From positions 1-39,709 of IMG/VR virus record IMGVR_UViG_3300037196_000141: 39,709 nucleotides of DNA. One strand, given 5' to 3'. The stretch comes from a virus. The notes beneath the pieces were generated by a model, which was given only the letters and a program-made list of their open reading frames with translations, was not told the origin of the DNA and did not search any database. The first letter of the stretch is position 1, and every line of letters starts with the position of its first letter. Positions 23,802 to 31,673 of the stretch are shown here, piece after piece. Made by a program: the position numbers and the translations under genes.

Positions 23802-23856
23802 GCCATCCAAAGAAAATGACTTTGATGGTCACTATTAAAGCGCCAATGAAGATCAT
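23785..23856 (-). CDS. 23-aa membrane micro-protein
   Basis: ATG 23856 to TAG 23785 on the minus strand, starting within the stop of the 28-aa ORF upstream (ATGA). The product (M-I-F-I-G-A-L-I-V-T-I-K-V-I-F-F-G-W) is one hydrophobic helix interrupted by one Lys. Credible only because it is coupled to two similar genes. It may be part of a lysis or membrane cassette. No family recognised. Confidence 0.4.
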   Translation of the reverse strand: MIFIGALIVTIKVIFFGWLIFVD

Positions 23857-23939
23857 TTCTTCCCTTTCTTCAGTCCGCCACAAGCATATCCCCAGATAAA
23901 GAACAGTACGCAACTAATTATTGTCATTATTTCTTGCAT
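23853..23939 (-). CDS. 28-aa membrane micro-protein
   Basis: ATG 23939 to TGA 23853. The sequence M-Q-E-I-M-T-I-I-S-C-V-L-F-F-I-W-G-Y-A-C is hydrophobic and ends in a basic tail (K-K-G-K-K), giving an N-out or N-in single-pass protein with cytoplasmic positive end. I-I-S-C formally fits a lipobox, but there is no proper signal peptide before it. It overlaps the 90-aa gene by 13 bases. Confidence 0.45.
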   Translation of the reverse strand: MQEIMTIISCVLFFIWGYACGGLKKGKK

Positions 23940-24199
23940 AATTTCTCTCGCTCCTCGATCACGCTAATGCGGCCATGAATTTCTCGCATTTCTTTTTGAA
24001 AATCTCTCAACTCTTCATAAATAAGAGCTTGCATTTGATTGAATTTATCATTGGTTTCTTTTCGCATATCTCTAATTTCCTGAAGACAGTCATTCAGATC
24101 TGAATCTAGTCGGGTAAAAGAGGTGATAGCGAAAGTTAGAAATAAAGCAGCAATGCCTGCAAGCCCAGCACTAACATAAATTCTGTCTTTCCAATCCAT
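23927..24199 (-). CDS. Membrane-anchored coiled-coil protein (spanin- or holin-like topology)
   Basis: 90 aa. One transmembrane helix (residues 9-29, 'VSAGLAGIAALFLTFAITSF') after a short charged start, then a continuous coiled coil to residue 85 ('NDCLQEIRDMRKETNDKFNQ'). N-terminal anchor plus coiled coil is the layout of inner-membrane spanins, but no outer-membrane lipoprotein partner is evident. Strong leader AAGGAGA. It is leftward, between the ejection proteins and the rightward fibre operon. Function unproven. Confidence 0.7.
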   Translation of the reverse strand: MDWKDRIYVSAGLAGIAALFLTFAITSFTRLDSDLNDCLQEIRDMRKETNDKFNQMQALIYEELRDFQKEMREIHGRISVIEEREKLCKK

Positions 24200-24256
24200 A
24201 ATTTCTCCTTTCTACAAGCATTACATAATTTCTATTTCCTGTCGAACTCGGTCGCT

Positions 24257-24284
24257 TTTAGTTATAAACTAAATATTTTATAAT
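24257..24284 (+). promoter_or_regulatory. Inverted repeat and -10 box upstream of fibre operon
   Basis: TTTAGTT-ATA-AACTAAA (24257-24273) is a perfect 7-bp-arm palindrome. Six bases later a consensus -10 TATAAT (24279-24284) faces the fibre genes. No good -35 is seen, so the palindrome may be an activator or operator site. It lies in the 115-base gap between divergent genes (24200-24314). Part of it, TTAGTTATAA, is shared with the portal upstream region. Confidence 0.5.
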
Positions 24285-24314
24285 ACAACTATATTGTTCA
24301 ATTAACGGAATATC

Positions 24315-24932
24315 ATGGCTCCAACCCTATCTCCCCAAGTAACACCTTATTATGGCGGTGGTCAAGTAACTGACCCAGCGAATGTAATTAAAACAACAGG
24401 CGCACCTAGTTCGGCTAACATCTATAACAAACTCGGTACTATCGCAGTAGACAATGCGGCTGCTACCGCCTACATGCTTGTCTCTAAGTCTGGGGGCGTT
24501 GCTACTTGGATTGATCTAGGTGGTGGGTCTGGATCATTCACATCTCTTACAGCTACAACTGGCAACATCACTGCAACCCTAGGGAACGTTGTTCTCAGCG
24601 GAGTTGGTTCAGGGTTTGTAACAACCCCGACAGTTGTAGCTGCTGGTGCATCGCCACAAACTGCCAACGGCAGAATTGGGCAGGTCACATTCAGTGGCGT
24701 ATCCATTGCATCTGGGGCTTCCCAAACATTCACAATCACCAATAGCGCAGTAACAGGCGCTTCTACAGTAGTAGATGTTTCTTGGTATGGCGCAACTGCA
24801 GGTTCTGGGCTTTCGATTGCTAGCATCACCAACTCCGCAGGCTCAACTGCAATCGTCATGACTAATAGCACTTCAGCTACTAACGTGACATCAACTGCGA
24901 ACATTACATTCGTATATCAAGTACTGAACTAA
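24315..24932 (+). CDS. Tail fibre/appendage protein
   Basis: 205 aa, Ala/Gly/Ser/Thr-rich. The N-terminus ('YYGGGQVTDPANVIKTTGAP', then 'YMLVSKSGGVATWIDLGGG') is a segment typical of phage appendage proteins. It also resembles 'KAYILVNKELGIADWLLF' in the fibre at 25270, so both may attach in the same way. The C-terminal 100 residues are beta-type and end in a fibre-like 'NITFVYQVLN'. First gene of the fibre operon. Confidence 0.65.
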   Translation: MAPTLSPQVTPYYGGGQVTDPANVIKTTGAPSSANIYNKLGTIAVDNAAATAYMLVSKSGGVATWIDLGGGSGSFTSLTATTGNITATLGNVVLSGVGSGFVTTPTVVAAGASPQTANGRIGQVTFSGVSIASGASQTFTITNSAVTGASTVVDVSWYGATAGSGLSIASITNSAGSTAIVMTNSTSATNVTSTANITFVYQVLN

Positions 24933-24939
24933 GGAATCC

Positions 24940-25260
24940 ATGGCAACACCTGTATTTAATCAGACCCCTTTTGTGGGCAACAGACCGATTGGAAAGTTGG
25001 ATGCACAGGGCCGAGTAATCCCTAGTACATTCGAAGATCTGGCTTATCAAGCAGATGATGGCTCAGGTACTACAATTACATATAAAGGCTGGGCCCGTGT
25101 AGGCGCATCAACATCTGCTGCTGTCTGGAAGATTCAGAAACTAACCTATGACGCCTCAGGCAATGTATTGACTATTACATGGCCACAGAACACAGCAGGC
25201 ATTGCCACGGCTGAATATGAATTCATTTGGGCAAATAGAGCGTCACTAACTTATTCTTAA
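24940..25260 (+). CDS. Small tail appendage protein
   Basis: 106 aa, compact beta-type sequence without repeats ('ATYEF'-like ending, 'LTYDASGNVLTITWPQNTAG'). Strong leader AAGGA. Lies between two fibre genes and probably links or caps them. No family recognised. Confidence 0.65.
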   Translation: MATPVFNQTPFVGNRPIGKLDAQGRVIPSTFEDLAYQADDGSGTTITYKGWARVGASTSAAVWKIQKLTYDASGNVLTITWPQNTAGIATAEYEFIWANRASLTYS

Positions 25261-25269
25261 AGGGGATCA

Positions 25270-27501
25270 ATGTCAGGCTTAAACCCTCCAGGCCCACTAG
25301 CTTATGCAGGACAAGTCGCTGTCCCATCAATTCAGAGAAATTTCGCACCAACCACTAGCGATAACAAGTTTGGTGTGCCAACTATCTGGTCATTCCCCTC
25401 AGCTAAGAAAGCCTACATCCTTGTAAACAAGGAATTGGGCATTGCTGACTGGCTTCTATTCGCCACTTCAGCAGGTCCCATTGACACCTTTATTACCGAT
25501 GATGGTCACAATGTTATTCCTAATAGCATGGGACAAGTCAATCTTGCAGGCGGAAATAACATTTCCACTAGCAGTGTTGATCTGTCAGATACAGCCACCA
25601 TCTCGGTTTCAGGCACAACCGAATATGCCGTTCAGGTTGGTAGCGCTGCGGGCGCCCTTACAAGTATACCTCTAGGAATATCTGGGCAAATACTTACTAG
25701 CAATGGGGCAGGATTCAATCCTTCCTTCCAGTCATTTTCTGGCTCCGGGATAATTACCATTGATGGCGATTCCGGCTCTATGACCGGCACAACAGTAACT
25801 ATATCAGGGGGCACAACAGGATTCACTACTATCGCTTCAGGCGCCACTATGGACCTCACAGGGACATTGAATGTTGCCAACGGCGGTACAGGCGCAACAA
25901 CCCTGACAGGCGTGCTAACAGGCCATGGAACAGGTTCCGTCACTGGCAATGTCATAACGCAGCATGATGTCCTAGTAGGAGGCGCTTCTAACGCCATCAC
26001 AAGCGTCTCCCCTTCTACAGCCAACTTTGTATTGACCTCAAATGGCATAGGATCAGACCCCAGCTTCAAAGCCGTCTCGGCCTCCGGCGCTATCATAACA
26101 GTAAAGGCCGACGACGCCACTACCGCTTCTCCTGCCGCAGGTGTTCTTACCTTAAGCGGTGGATCAACAGGTTTAACAACTACCGCATCGGGCTCAACTG
26201 TTGACTTAAAAGGAATATTAGCCCTTGCCTCTGGAGGCACAAATGCCAATCTTACAGCCAGTAATGGTGGGATATTCTACTCCAATTCGACATCTGGCGC
26301 GATCCTTGCGGGAACCGCAACGGCAAATCAACTCCTATTATCGGGAGCAAGCACAACCCCTCTCTGGTCCACTTCTACTTACCCTACAACAAACGCAGTA
26401 AACACTCTACTATACGCTTCTTCAGCAAATGTGATGTCTGCATTAGCAACCGCAGACAATGGCGTACTCATTACCAGCAATTCCGGCGTACCTTCATGGC
26501 TTGCCAATGGCACAGCCGGACAAGTTCTTACAGCTAACTCCGGCGCTCCTCCTTCGTGGCAGTCATCGGTGACAGGGGTTTCCTCTGTTACAGGAACATT
26601 GCCCATTGTCGCATCTCCGACAACAGGGGCAGTAGTCGTTTCGATTAATGCTGCTACAACTACAACTCTAGGCGCAGCCAGCTTCAATGGAACAGAATTT
26701 ACCGTAACGGCTGGGGCTGTCTCATCCAACGCGATCACATTGACAGCAGGGAGTGGAATAACTCTCTCCACCACATCGCTTAATCTTGGTGGCGCTCTTA
26801 CAATATCGGCTACGGGAACAGGTGGAACTGTAACTGGGCTAACAGTAGACACCTCCACAGGTCCAGGAACCAACCCCGTACTCCCTTCCTCTGGGAATAT
26901 TAAAGTAACAGGCGGAACGCCCATTAGCGCGGGAACAAATGCCTTTGCAATTCAAACGCAAAGTACAGCCGCTAACACAATGGAACTGGCGTTACAATTG
27001 GCCCAAGGCAATGCAACCTCTCAGACTAATGGCTTCGGGATAGCTCAATTCAATAGCAATGAATTCGGGGTGACTGGCGGATTTGTAACATCTAACAACT
27101 TCACAATTAACACAGGTGCAGGTCTAAGTGGTGGTGGATCAATCACGCTTGGCGGATCTCTGACCCTTACCGCTAGCGGACTCACATTCTCCTGGACCGA
27201 CCAAAGTACAAGCTTCAGCGCAGCAGCCAATAATGGCTACTTCTGCACAGCTACATTGACAGCAACACTTCCCACAACACCAGCTCAAGGGTCTGAGTGT
27301 CTCTTTGCTGTTGATTCTGCCTCTGGAAAGCTGACCATTCAAGCACCTGCGGGCGCTTCTATACGCCTAGGCAATGTTGTTTCTGCCACAGGCGGAACAG
27401 CGGTTAGCACCAAAGATGGCGACTCAATATCACTAGTTTACAGGGTAGCAGATCTTACCTGGATTGCTATTAGCTCAACCGGATCTTGGAACGTAACTTA
27501 A
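25270..27501 (+). CDS. Long repetitive tail fibre protein
   Basis: 743 aa, over half Ala/Gly/Ser/Thr. The N-terminal 75 residues are an attachment module. The shaft is made of imperfect beta repeats such as 'GILALASGGTNANLTASNGG', 'GQVLTANSGAPPSWQS' and 'GTGSVTGNVITQHDVLVGG'. The C-terminus ('GYFCTATLTATLPTTPAQGS', 'SISLVYRVADLTWIAISSTG') is a compact beta domain. No chaperone or protease motif. Leader AGGGG. Expected to form a trimeric fibre that contacts the host. Confidence 0.85.
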   Translation: MSGLNPPGPLAYAGQVAVPSIQRNFAPTTSDNKFGVPTIWSFPSAKKAYILVNKELGIADWLLFATSAGPIDTFITDDGHNVIPNSMGQVNLAGGNNISTSSVDLSDTATISVSGTTEYAVQVGSAAGALTSIPLGISGQILTSNGAGFNPSFQSFSGSGIITIDGDSGSMTGTTVTISGGTTGFTTIASGATMDLTGTLNVANGGTGATTLTGVLTGHGTGSVTGNVITQHDVLVGGASNAITSVSPSTANFVLTSNGIGSDPSFKAVSASGAIITVKADDATTASPAAGVLTLSGGSTGLTTTASGSTVDLKGILALASGGTNANLTASNGGIFYSNSTSGAILAGTATANQLLLSGASTTPLWSTSTYPTTNAVNTLLYASSANVMSALATADNGVLITSNSGVPSWLANGTAGQVLTANSGAPPSWQSSVTGVSSVTGTLPIVASPTTGAVVVSINAATTTTLGAASFNGTEFTVTAGAVSSNAITLTAGSGITLSTTSLNLGGALTISATGTGGTVTGLTVDTSTGPGTNPVLPSSGNIKVTGGTPISAGTNAFAIQTQSTAANTMELALQLAQGNATSQTNGFGIAQFNSNEFGVTGGFVTSNNFTINTGAGLSGGGSITLGGSLTLTASGLTFSWTDQSTSFSAAANNGYFCTATLTATLPTTPAQGSECLFAVDSASGKLTIQAPAGASIRLGNVVSATGGTAVSTKDGDSISLVYRVADLTWIAISSTGSWNVT

Positions 27502-27512
27502 GGAATTATTAT

Positions 27513-28844
27513 ATGGTATGGACGACTGGGGATGATAATTTTGGAGTAACTTCCTATATCGTCGATCCGACACAAGGGAACGGTAACTATCAGACTATCG
27601 CAGCAGCTTTAACAGCTGCATCAGCTGCATCGTTTGCAGGCGATATTTTTATCCGTCCAGGTACATATACTGAAAACCTTACACTTGTAGCTGGAGTAAA
27701 CTTAGTTGCTTGGCCTGCTGATGCGTCTGCTGGAACGGTTATCATCAATGGTAACTGCACATTGTCAACCGCTGGTACTGTAACAATCTCTGGAATACGC
27801 CTTCAAACGAATAGCGCTGCTTGTGTTACCGTAAGTGGGTCGGTTGCTAGTATTTTAAATTTGGTCGGATGTTACATAAATGCCCTCAACAATTCAGCTA
27901 TTGCCTATTCAACAAGTAGCGCCAGTTCGGCATTGAATCTATTTAACTGCCAAGGAAACTTAGCAACTACAGGGATTGCTTTATATACGGCCACTGTCGG
28001 CATAGGAACTATAACGATAGACAATTGTTATATTACAAACACAGGGTATTCATCCACTGCAAGCAATACTTCAGCGGCTGCGATAATCATTTCTAATAGC
28101 TATTTGTCAATTCCTATATCTGCTACATCTGGAGCTATTACACAGAATTATTTCAATTCGTATATATTTTCCGCTGCCGCTACTGCAATTTCTATTAGTG
28201 GTGCAAATGGATACATAATCAATTGTATTGTAGGAACTAACCTTGTTAGCACTTCATCGGTTATTGTGGGCGCAGGCGGTAACGTTGTAATGTCAAATTG
28301 TTTTGTTTATACTGGTACAACACCATCAATTACTGGTTCCGGCACATTAAAATATAACAGTCTTTCTTTCGATAATCCGGCAAACTCAGCCATATCAGTC
28401 ACAACACAGACTAACTCTGGAACATTGGCAGGCGGGAGATTCCAGGCCCCATCGGCCGGATTTTTAGGAGAGAATTTAACTTCCACAGCCGCACAAAACT
28501 CGGTTTCCCTTGTTAGTGCTACCTTCAAAACAATAACAAGCGTTGCTTTAACGCCAGGCAATTGGCTACTTCATGGGATAGCAATTGTTAACGGAACATT
28601 AACAGGAACTCGTTGGACTGTGAGTATTTCCGCAACAAATAATGCTGTCGGAAGTTTAGGTTATGGTATCGATACTTTTGATACTCCAACAGTATCTACT
28701 GCTGCCGCAGGACTATGCGGGGTAGTTCCGGGTCTTTATGTAACCGTTACATCCAATACAACCTATTTTTTAACAGCTGCATGTACATTTACTATTGGGA
28801 CTGGCGCTGCTGGCGGTAGATTAACGGCAGTAAGGGTGGGTTAA
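27513..28844 (+). CDS. Tail spike/fibre with pectin-lyase-like beta-helix
   Basis: 443 aa from ATG 27513, preferred to 27486 because AAGGAA lies upstream and the earlier start overlaps the previous gene. Residues about 20-280 are short repeats of hydrophobic-beta and Asn turns ('YQTIAAALTAA', 'DIFIRPGTYTENLTL', 'ILNLVGCYIN', 'IINCIVGTN'), the rung pattern of right-handed beta-helices. Residues about 310-443 form a separate tip with the ending G-R-L-T-A-V-R-V-G. No catalytic residues can be assigned. Probably the distal receptor-binding or depolymerising protein. Confidence 0.8.
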   Translation: MVWTTGDDNFGVTSYIVDPTQGNGNYQTIAAALTAASAASFAGDIFIRPGTYTENLTLVAGVNLVAWPADASAGTVIINGNCTLSTAGTVTISGIRLQTNSAACVTVSGSVASILNLVGCYINALNNSAIAYSTSSASSALNLFNCQGNLATTGIALYTATVGIGTITIDNCYITNTGYSSTASNTSAAAIIISNSYLSIPISATSGAITQNYFNSYIFSAAATAISISGANGYIINCIVGTNLVSTSSVIVGAGGNVVMSNCFVYTGTTPSITGSGTLKYNSLSFDNPANSAISVTTQTNSGTLAGGRFQAPSAGFLGENLTSTAAQNSVSLVSATFKTITSVALTPGNWLLHGIAIVNGTLTGTRWTVSISATNNAVGSLGYGIDTFDTPTVSTAAAGLCGVVPGLYVTVTSNTTYFLTAACTFTIGTGAAGGRLTAVRVG

Positions 28845-28845
28845 G

Positions 28846-28975
28846 ATGACAGCATTAGCTGGCGTTGCACCTTGGATTGTTAATCAAACAGTCGGCCTTG
28901 GTAATTTCAAATCCTACTTATGCAAGTACCGGAGCAGTTTCGTGGGGAAGAATATCTGCAACTCGTGTAGGCTAG
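28846..28975 (+). pseudogene. Frameshifted relic of a fibre-tip domain
   Basis: Starts ATG 28846 two bases after the spike stop and reads 'MTALAGVAPWIVNQTVGLGNF', then loses sense. Switching to the +1 frame near 28905-28915 gives 'ISNPTYASTGAVSWGRISAT' followed by R-V-G-stop at 28973. This mirrors the end of the preceding spike (G-R-L-T-A-V-R-V-G-stop). It looks like the 3' remnant of a second tip domain left by recombination and then broken by an indel. In the original frame an ORF continues to about 29020 without recognisable features. Confidence 0.55.
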
Positions 28976-28993
28976 ATCCAAAAAGGATCTTTT
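28974..28993 (+). terminator. Hairpin: weak terminator or ribosome-site lock
   Basis: AGATCC (28974-28979) pairs with GGATCT (28985-28990) around five A, followed by four T. It could end the fibre transcript. However, the Shine-Dalgarno AAAAGGA for GTG 28994 lies in its loop and 3' arm, so it could equally hide that ribosome site. Confidence 0.5.
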
Positions 28994-29239
28994 GTGCTCG
29001 ATTTCATGCCTATTGAATATTTCCATTGTCCACAAGATGTGCCCGTACTTGTTCATTTAGTGGATGATCGTTATGCCTTCGCTGTAAATCAAAGCGATGC
29101 ATATGACTCCCATTGGATCATACAGTTTCCTTTTAAGCAGTCTGAAGGCGCGCATCAAGGCATGATCAAAGAGTGGGCGCCTCTTCCGGCTAACCTTTAT
29201 TACGAAAGCCTTTTAAAGGCCCCTAAATACGGCGATTAG
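28994..29239 (+). CDS. DUF551-like protein
   Basis: 81 aa from GTG 28994 (AAAAGGA seven bases upstream), or 77 aa from ATG 29006. 'CPQDVPVLVHLVDDRYAFAV' corresponds to the DUF551 core strand (x-V-P-V-L-V), and 'IKEWAPLPANL' to its hallmark W-x-P-L-P end. The N-terminal W-I-S-V is replaced. Function unknown. It is convergent with the helicase gene. Bases 29240-29304 between them hold nothing recognisable. Confidence 0.75.
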   Translation: MLDFMPIEYFHCPQDVPVLVHLVDDRYAFAVNQSDAYDSHWIIQFPFKQSEGAHQGMIKEWAPLPANLYYESLLKAPKYGD

Positions 29240-29304
29240 AACTGGGTGGCTATGTTGGTATTCCTGGGATCGAGATAATTGATTCTAGGGGCTTTAAATG
29301 GGGT

Positions 29305-30672
29305 CTATGGCGCCTCTTGATTTCTATGATCCCAAGCATATTCATAAAACTTGGAAATGTCGCCCCTAAATTGAAGGGCAAACTTGCCCGTTTCTCCATG
29401 CCTATTCTTGGCAATGATGATATCTGAACGCTCCCCATCCCGATCTACAAAGATAACCTGGTCTGCATCTTGTTCGATTGCACCGCTGTCTCTTAAGTCT
29501 GATAATAATGGCCCAGACTTCCTTTCCTCTGTTTTACGGGATAGCTGAGAGAGGGCAATAACGGGGACATCCAGGTCCTTTGCCATGATTTTAAGGGCTC
29601 GAGAGATAGCGGATATCTCTTGGTTGCGGTTCTCTGTCTTCTTGGAAGATGGAGATGAGATGAGCTGAAGATAGTCGATGACAATGAGCTTGGCGCCGTG
29701 ATTTTGGATGTATCTGCGGCTTAGATCTTTAATCTCATTCATGGTCAATGAGGACTGATCATTTATGATGAATGGAATCTGCTCAATTGTATTTAGAGCG
29801 AAACCAAGGTTGTCAGATTCTTGATCATCAAGCCTCCCCTTCTTGAGAGCATCGCCGGAAATAGTCGATTCCATCGACACAACCTTTTCGAATATCTCCT
29901 TCTCCTTCATTTCCATAGAAAAAAAGATGATGGGCAACTTGGATTCTACGACAACTTTTTGGGCGATGTTCAAAGCAAACGTAGTCTTGCCCATGCCAGG
30001 GCGACCTGCGATGATAACCACGTTTCCTTTGCCTAGGCCATTCAATAAACGATCAAGTGACCTAAACCCCGTCTTAAGGCCCGTCTTGCTGGAATCGGCC
30101 TCTCCATGCTTTTTGTAATATTCTTGACGTTCCTTAACCTCATCCATGTAGGATTGATTCTTATCTGGATCGGGTTGTCTAGCAATATCGGCAAGTGTCC
30201 TGCCCTTTTGATTAATTGTGGAGTTTTTGAGCAAGAAAAGGCTCTGTTGAGTACCTTCGAGAACTTCGTTAAGTGCCTCTCTCTCCAGCTCTTCTTCGCA
30301 GCATCGCTCTTGGCACTTTCTGGCAATGTCTATTGCCTTCCTCTGTTGAGATAAAGTGACGACCTTTTCCAAGTAGAAACGAATATCCAGAGATGACGTT
30401 GCATTTGTGGACAAATCCATCAACACGGCAATCCAATCTTTCAGAGAAACATGTTCGTTCTTAAGCCTCATCGCTAGCGACGTAATTTCAATGTGTTCCG
30501 AAATCGAAAACATCGTTTTCATTGCTTGGAACAATTGCCGATTTCTTGGGATAAAGAAGTCCGATTCATTAAGAGAGCTGAAGACTTCGGAACGGATATC
30601 ATCCCGATTGAAAATGGTCCCAAGTAACAAATATTCAGTCTCTTCGCAATAAAGCTTGGCAAGCTCGTTCAT
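29305..30672 (-). CDS. dnaB: Replicative DNA helicase, DnaB family
   Basis: 455 aa, full length for DnaB. N-terminal domain about 1-110, linker, then RecA-type domain. Walker A G-R-P-G-M-G-K-T-T (223-231), Walker B 'VIDYLQL' (331-337), motif 'ALSQLSR' (373-379), and the diagnostic 'SDLRDSGAIEQDAD' (391-404). It unwinds duplex DNA at the fork 5' to 3' as a hexamer. No primase domain is attached, so host DnaG is probably used. It is coupled to the upstream initiator by an ATGA overlap, so the two are co-expressed. Confidence 0.97.
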   Translation of the reverse strand: MNELAKLYCEETEYLLLGTIFNRDDIRSEVFSSLNESDFFIPRNRQLFQAMKTMFSISEHIEITSLAMRLKNEHVSLKDWIAVLMDLSTNATSSLDIRFYLEKVVTLSQQRKAIDIARKCQERCCEEELEREALNEVLEGTQQSLFLLKNSTINQKGRTLADIARQPDPDKNQSYMDEVKERQEYYKKHGEADSSKTGLKTGFRSLDRLLNGLGKGNVVIIAGRPGMGKTTFALNIAQKVVVESKLPIIFFSMEMKEKEIFEKVVSMESTISGDALKKGRLDDQESDNLGFALNTIEQIPFIINDQSSLTMNEIKDLSRRYIQNHGAKLIVIDYLQLISSPSSKKTENRNQEISAISRALKIMAKDLDVPVIALSQLSRKTEERKSGPLLSDLRDSGAIEQDADQVIFVDRDGERSDIIIAKNRHGETGKFALQFRGDISKFYEYAWDHRNQEAP

Positions 30673-31637
30673 TTACTTTCCTTGAAAATATCTGAAACAT
30701 ACTTGAAAACGTTTAACGAATCTAGTCTTTGTTGGAAAGATATACGGAAGTTATGTTGCTTAAACTCAATGGTTTCTGTCCCATATGGCAGTGTGAACAC
30801 AACGGATCGGCCTATGATATTGATGTCTTTGAAGCCTTTGGAGTTTAACTTCTCTACGACCTTCGATGCTAACTCGGAATTGGGCTTCTCTTTCTCAGCG
30901 ATTCTTTTGAGCTCTTCTTCGGAAGGAGGTTTAGCCATTTCAGTGATTTTCTTCGCTTGAGGATTCAGCTTCTCATACTTTGAGTTAGGCCACTCATGGG
31001 GTTGCAACATCCGGAATGGACGCTTGTAAGGCTTCCCATTCTGTATGGCTTGCGTATCCAGGAACTGAATCATCGTTGCCAAACGTTCTTTTTGGTAAGT
31101 TCCCTCGAGTATTAAGAGTTCTTCTTGGCTTAAACGAATCGTTTCTGTTCCTTCAAAGAGAGGGGGGGGAGGGGCTTTAGCCCCATCAGCTTCTTTCTTT
31201 CTCTTTATTTCTTTAACTGTTTCTTCTTTATAAGCGACATTTTTGTCATGTTCGATGATAGCGACATTTTTGTCATGTTCATCGAACGTGACATTTTTGT
31301 CATGTTCGGTAACATTTTTTGAAAAACCATCGGTTACATAGATTTTTCTATGCTTAACCCAATGAAACTCATGGTTTCCATTTGGAACCATGTGACTTTT
31401 GGTCTCTCTTTTAATGAATCCTGCATTTTCAAGTTGCTCATGCCAACGGTTAATCTGACGAACGGTAACGCCTTTCATTTTTGCCAGACTTTCATCACTA
31501 GCCCAGCAATATCCAAACTTCTTGGCAAGACCAGCCAATATTCCGAAGTGAATTTTTGCGGCATCTGAAAGAGTGGTATCAGCAAGTACAGCGTAGGGTA
31601 TCAATGCTACGTAAGGCAGGTCGAGGTCATGTGTCAT
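30669..31637 (-). CDS. Replication initiator / helicase-loader-like HTH protein
   Basis: 322 aa. The N-terminal winged helix (residues about 24-80, 'DAAKIHFGILAGLAKKFGYC', 'ASDESLAKMKGVTVRQINRWHEQLENAGFI') is of the HTH_36 type found in phage and plasmid initiators. Residues 107-136 carry a tandem peptide repeat, E-H-D-K-N-V-[AT] (three full copies plus K-N-V-T), encoded by DNA iterons. The remaining region is Lys/Glu-rich, with a C-terminal alpha/beta domain (about 230-322). Its position directly upstream of DnaB and the internal iterons imply it binds the origin and recruits helicase, as lambda O does. Leader AGGA. Confidence 0.8.
   Translation of the reverse strand: MTHDLDLPYVALIPYAVLADTTLSDAAKIHFGILAGLAKKFGYCWASDESLAKMKGVTVRQINRWHEQLENAGFIKRETKSHMVPNGNHEFHWVKHRKIYVTDGFSKNVTEHDKNVTFDEHDKNVAIIEHDKNVAYKEETVKEIKRKKEADGAKAPPPPLFEGTETIRLSQEELLILEGTYQKERLATMIQFLDTQAIQNGKPYKRPFRMLQPHEWPNSKYEKLNPQAKKITEMAKPPSEEELKRIAEKEKPNSELASKVVEKLNSKGFKDINIIGRSVVFTLPYGTETIEFKQHNFRISFQQRLDSLNVFKYVSDIFKESK
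31236..31321. repeat. Iteron array inside the initiator gene (putative origin)
   Basis: GACATTTTTGTCATGTTC occurs three times exactly: 31236-31253, 31263-31280 and 31290-31307, with 27-base spacing. A partial copy, AACATTTTTTG, lies at 31311-31321. Each has dyad symmetry (GACA-TTTT-TGTC). On the gene-sense strand the array is followed by a purine-rich, AT-rich tract (31190-31233). Iterons inside an initiator gene next to such a tract is the layout of the lambda origin. Confidence 0.75.
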
Positions 31638-31673
31638 ATTTAAGTCCTAAAGGTTGAAGTTTTTACCTTTGAA

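Noticed and set aside
25632-26924. Long leftward ORFs (205 and 181 codons) within the fibre gene, also at 24470-24904
   Set aside because: Antisense shadows of repetitive Ala/Thr/Gly-rich fibre genes. Their Pro/Val/Glu-rich products mirror the codon pattern of the plus strand and lack leaders.
29240-29304. Expected bidirectional terminator between convergent genes
   Set aside because: No hairpin with T-run seen on either strand.
31236-31321. Iterons read as a CRISPR array
   Set aside because: Repeats are 18 bases with 9-base spacers, are part of a coding frame, and have inner dyad symmetry. No cas genes are present.
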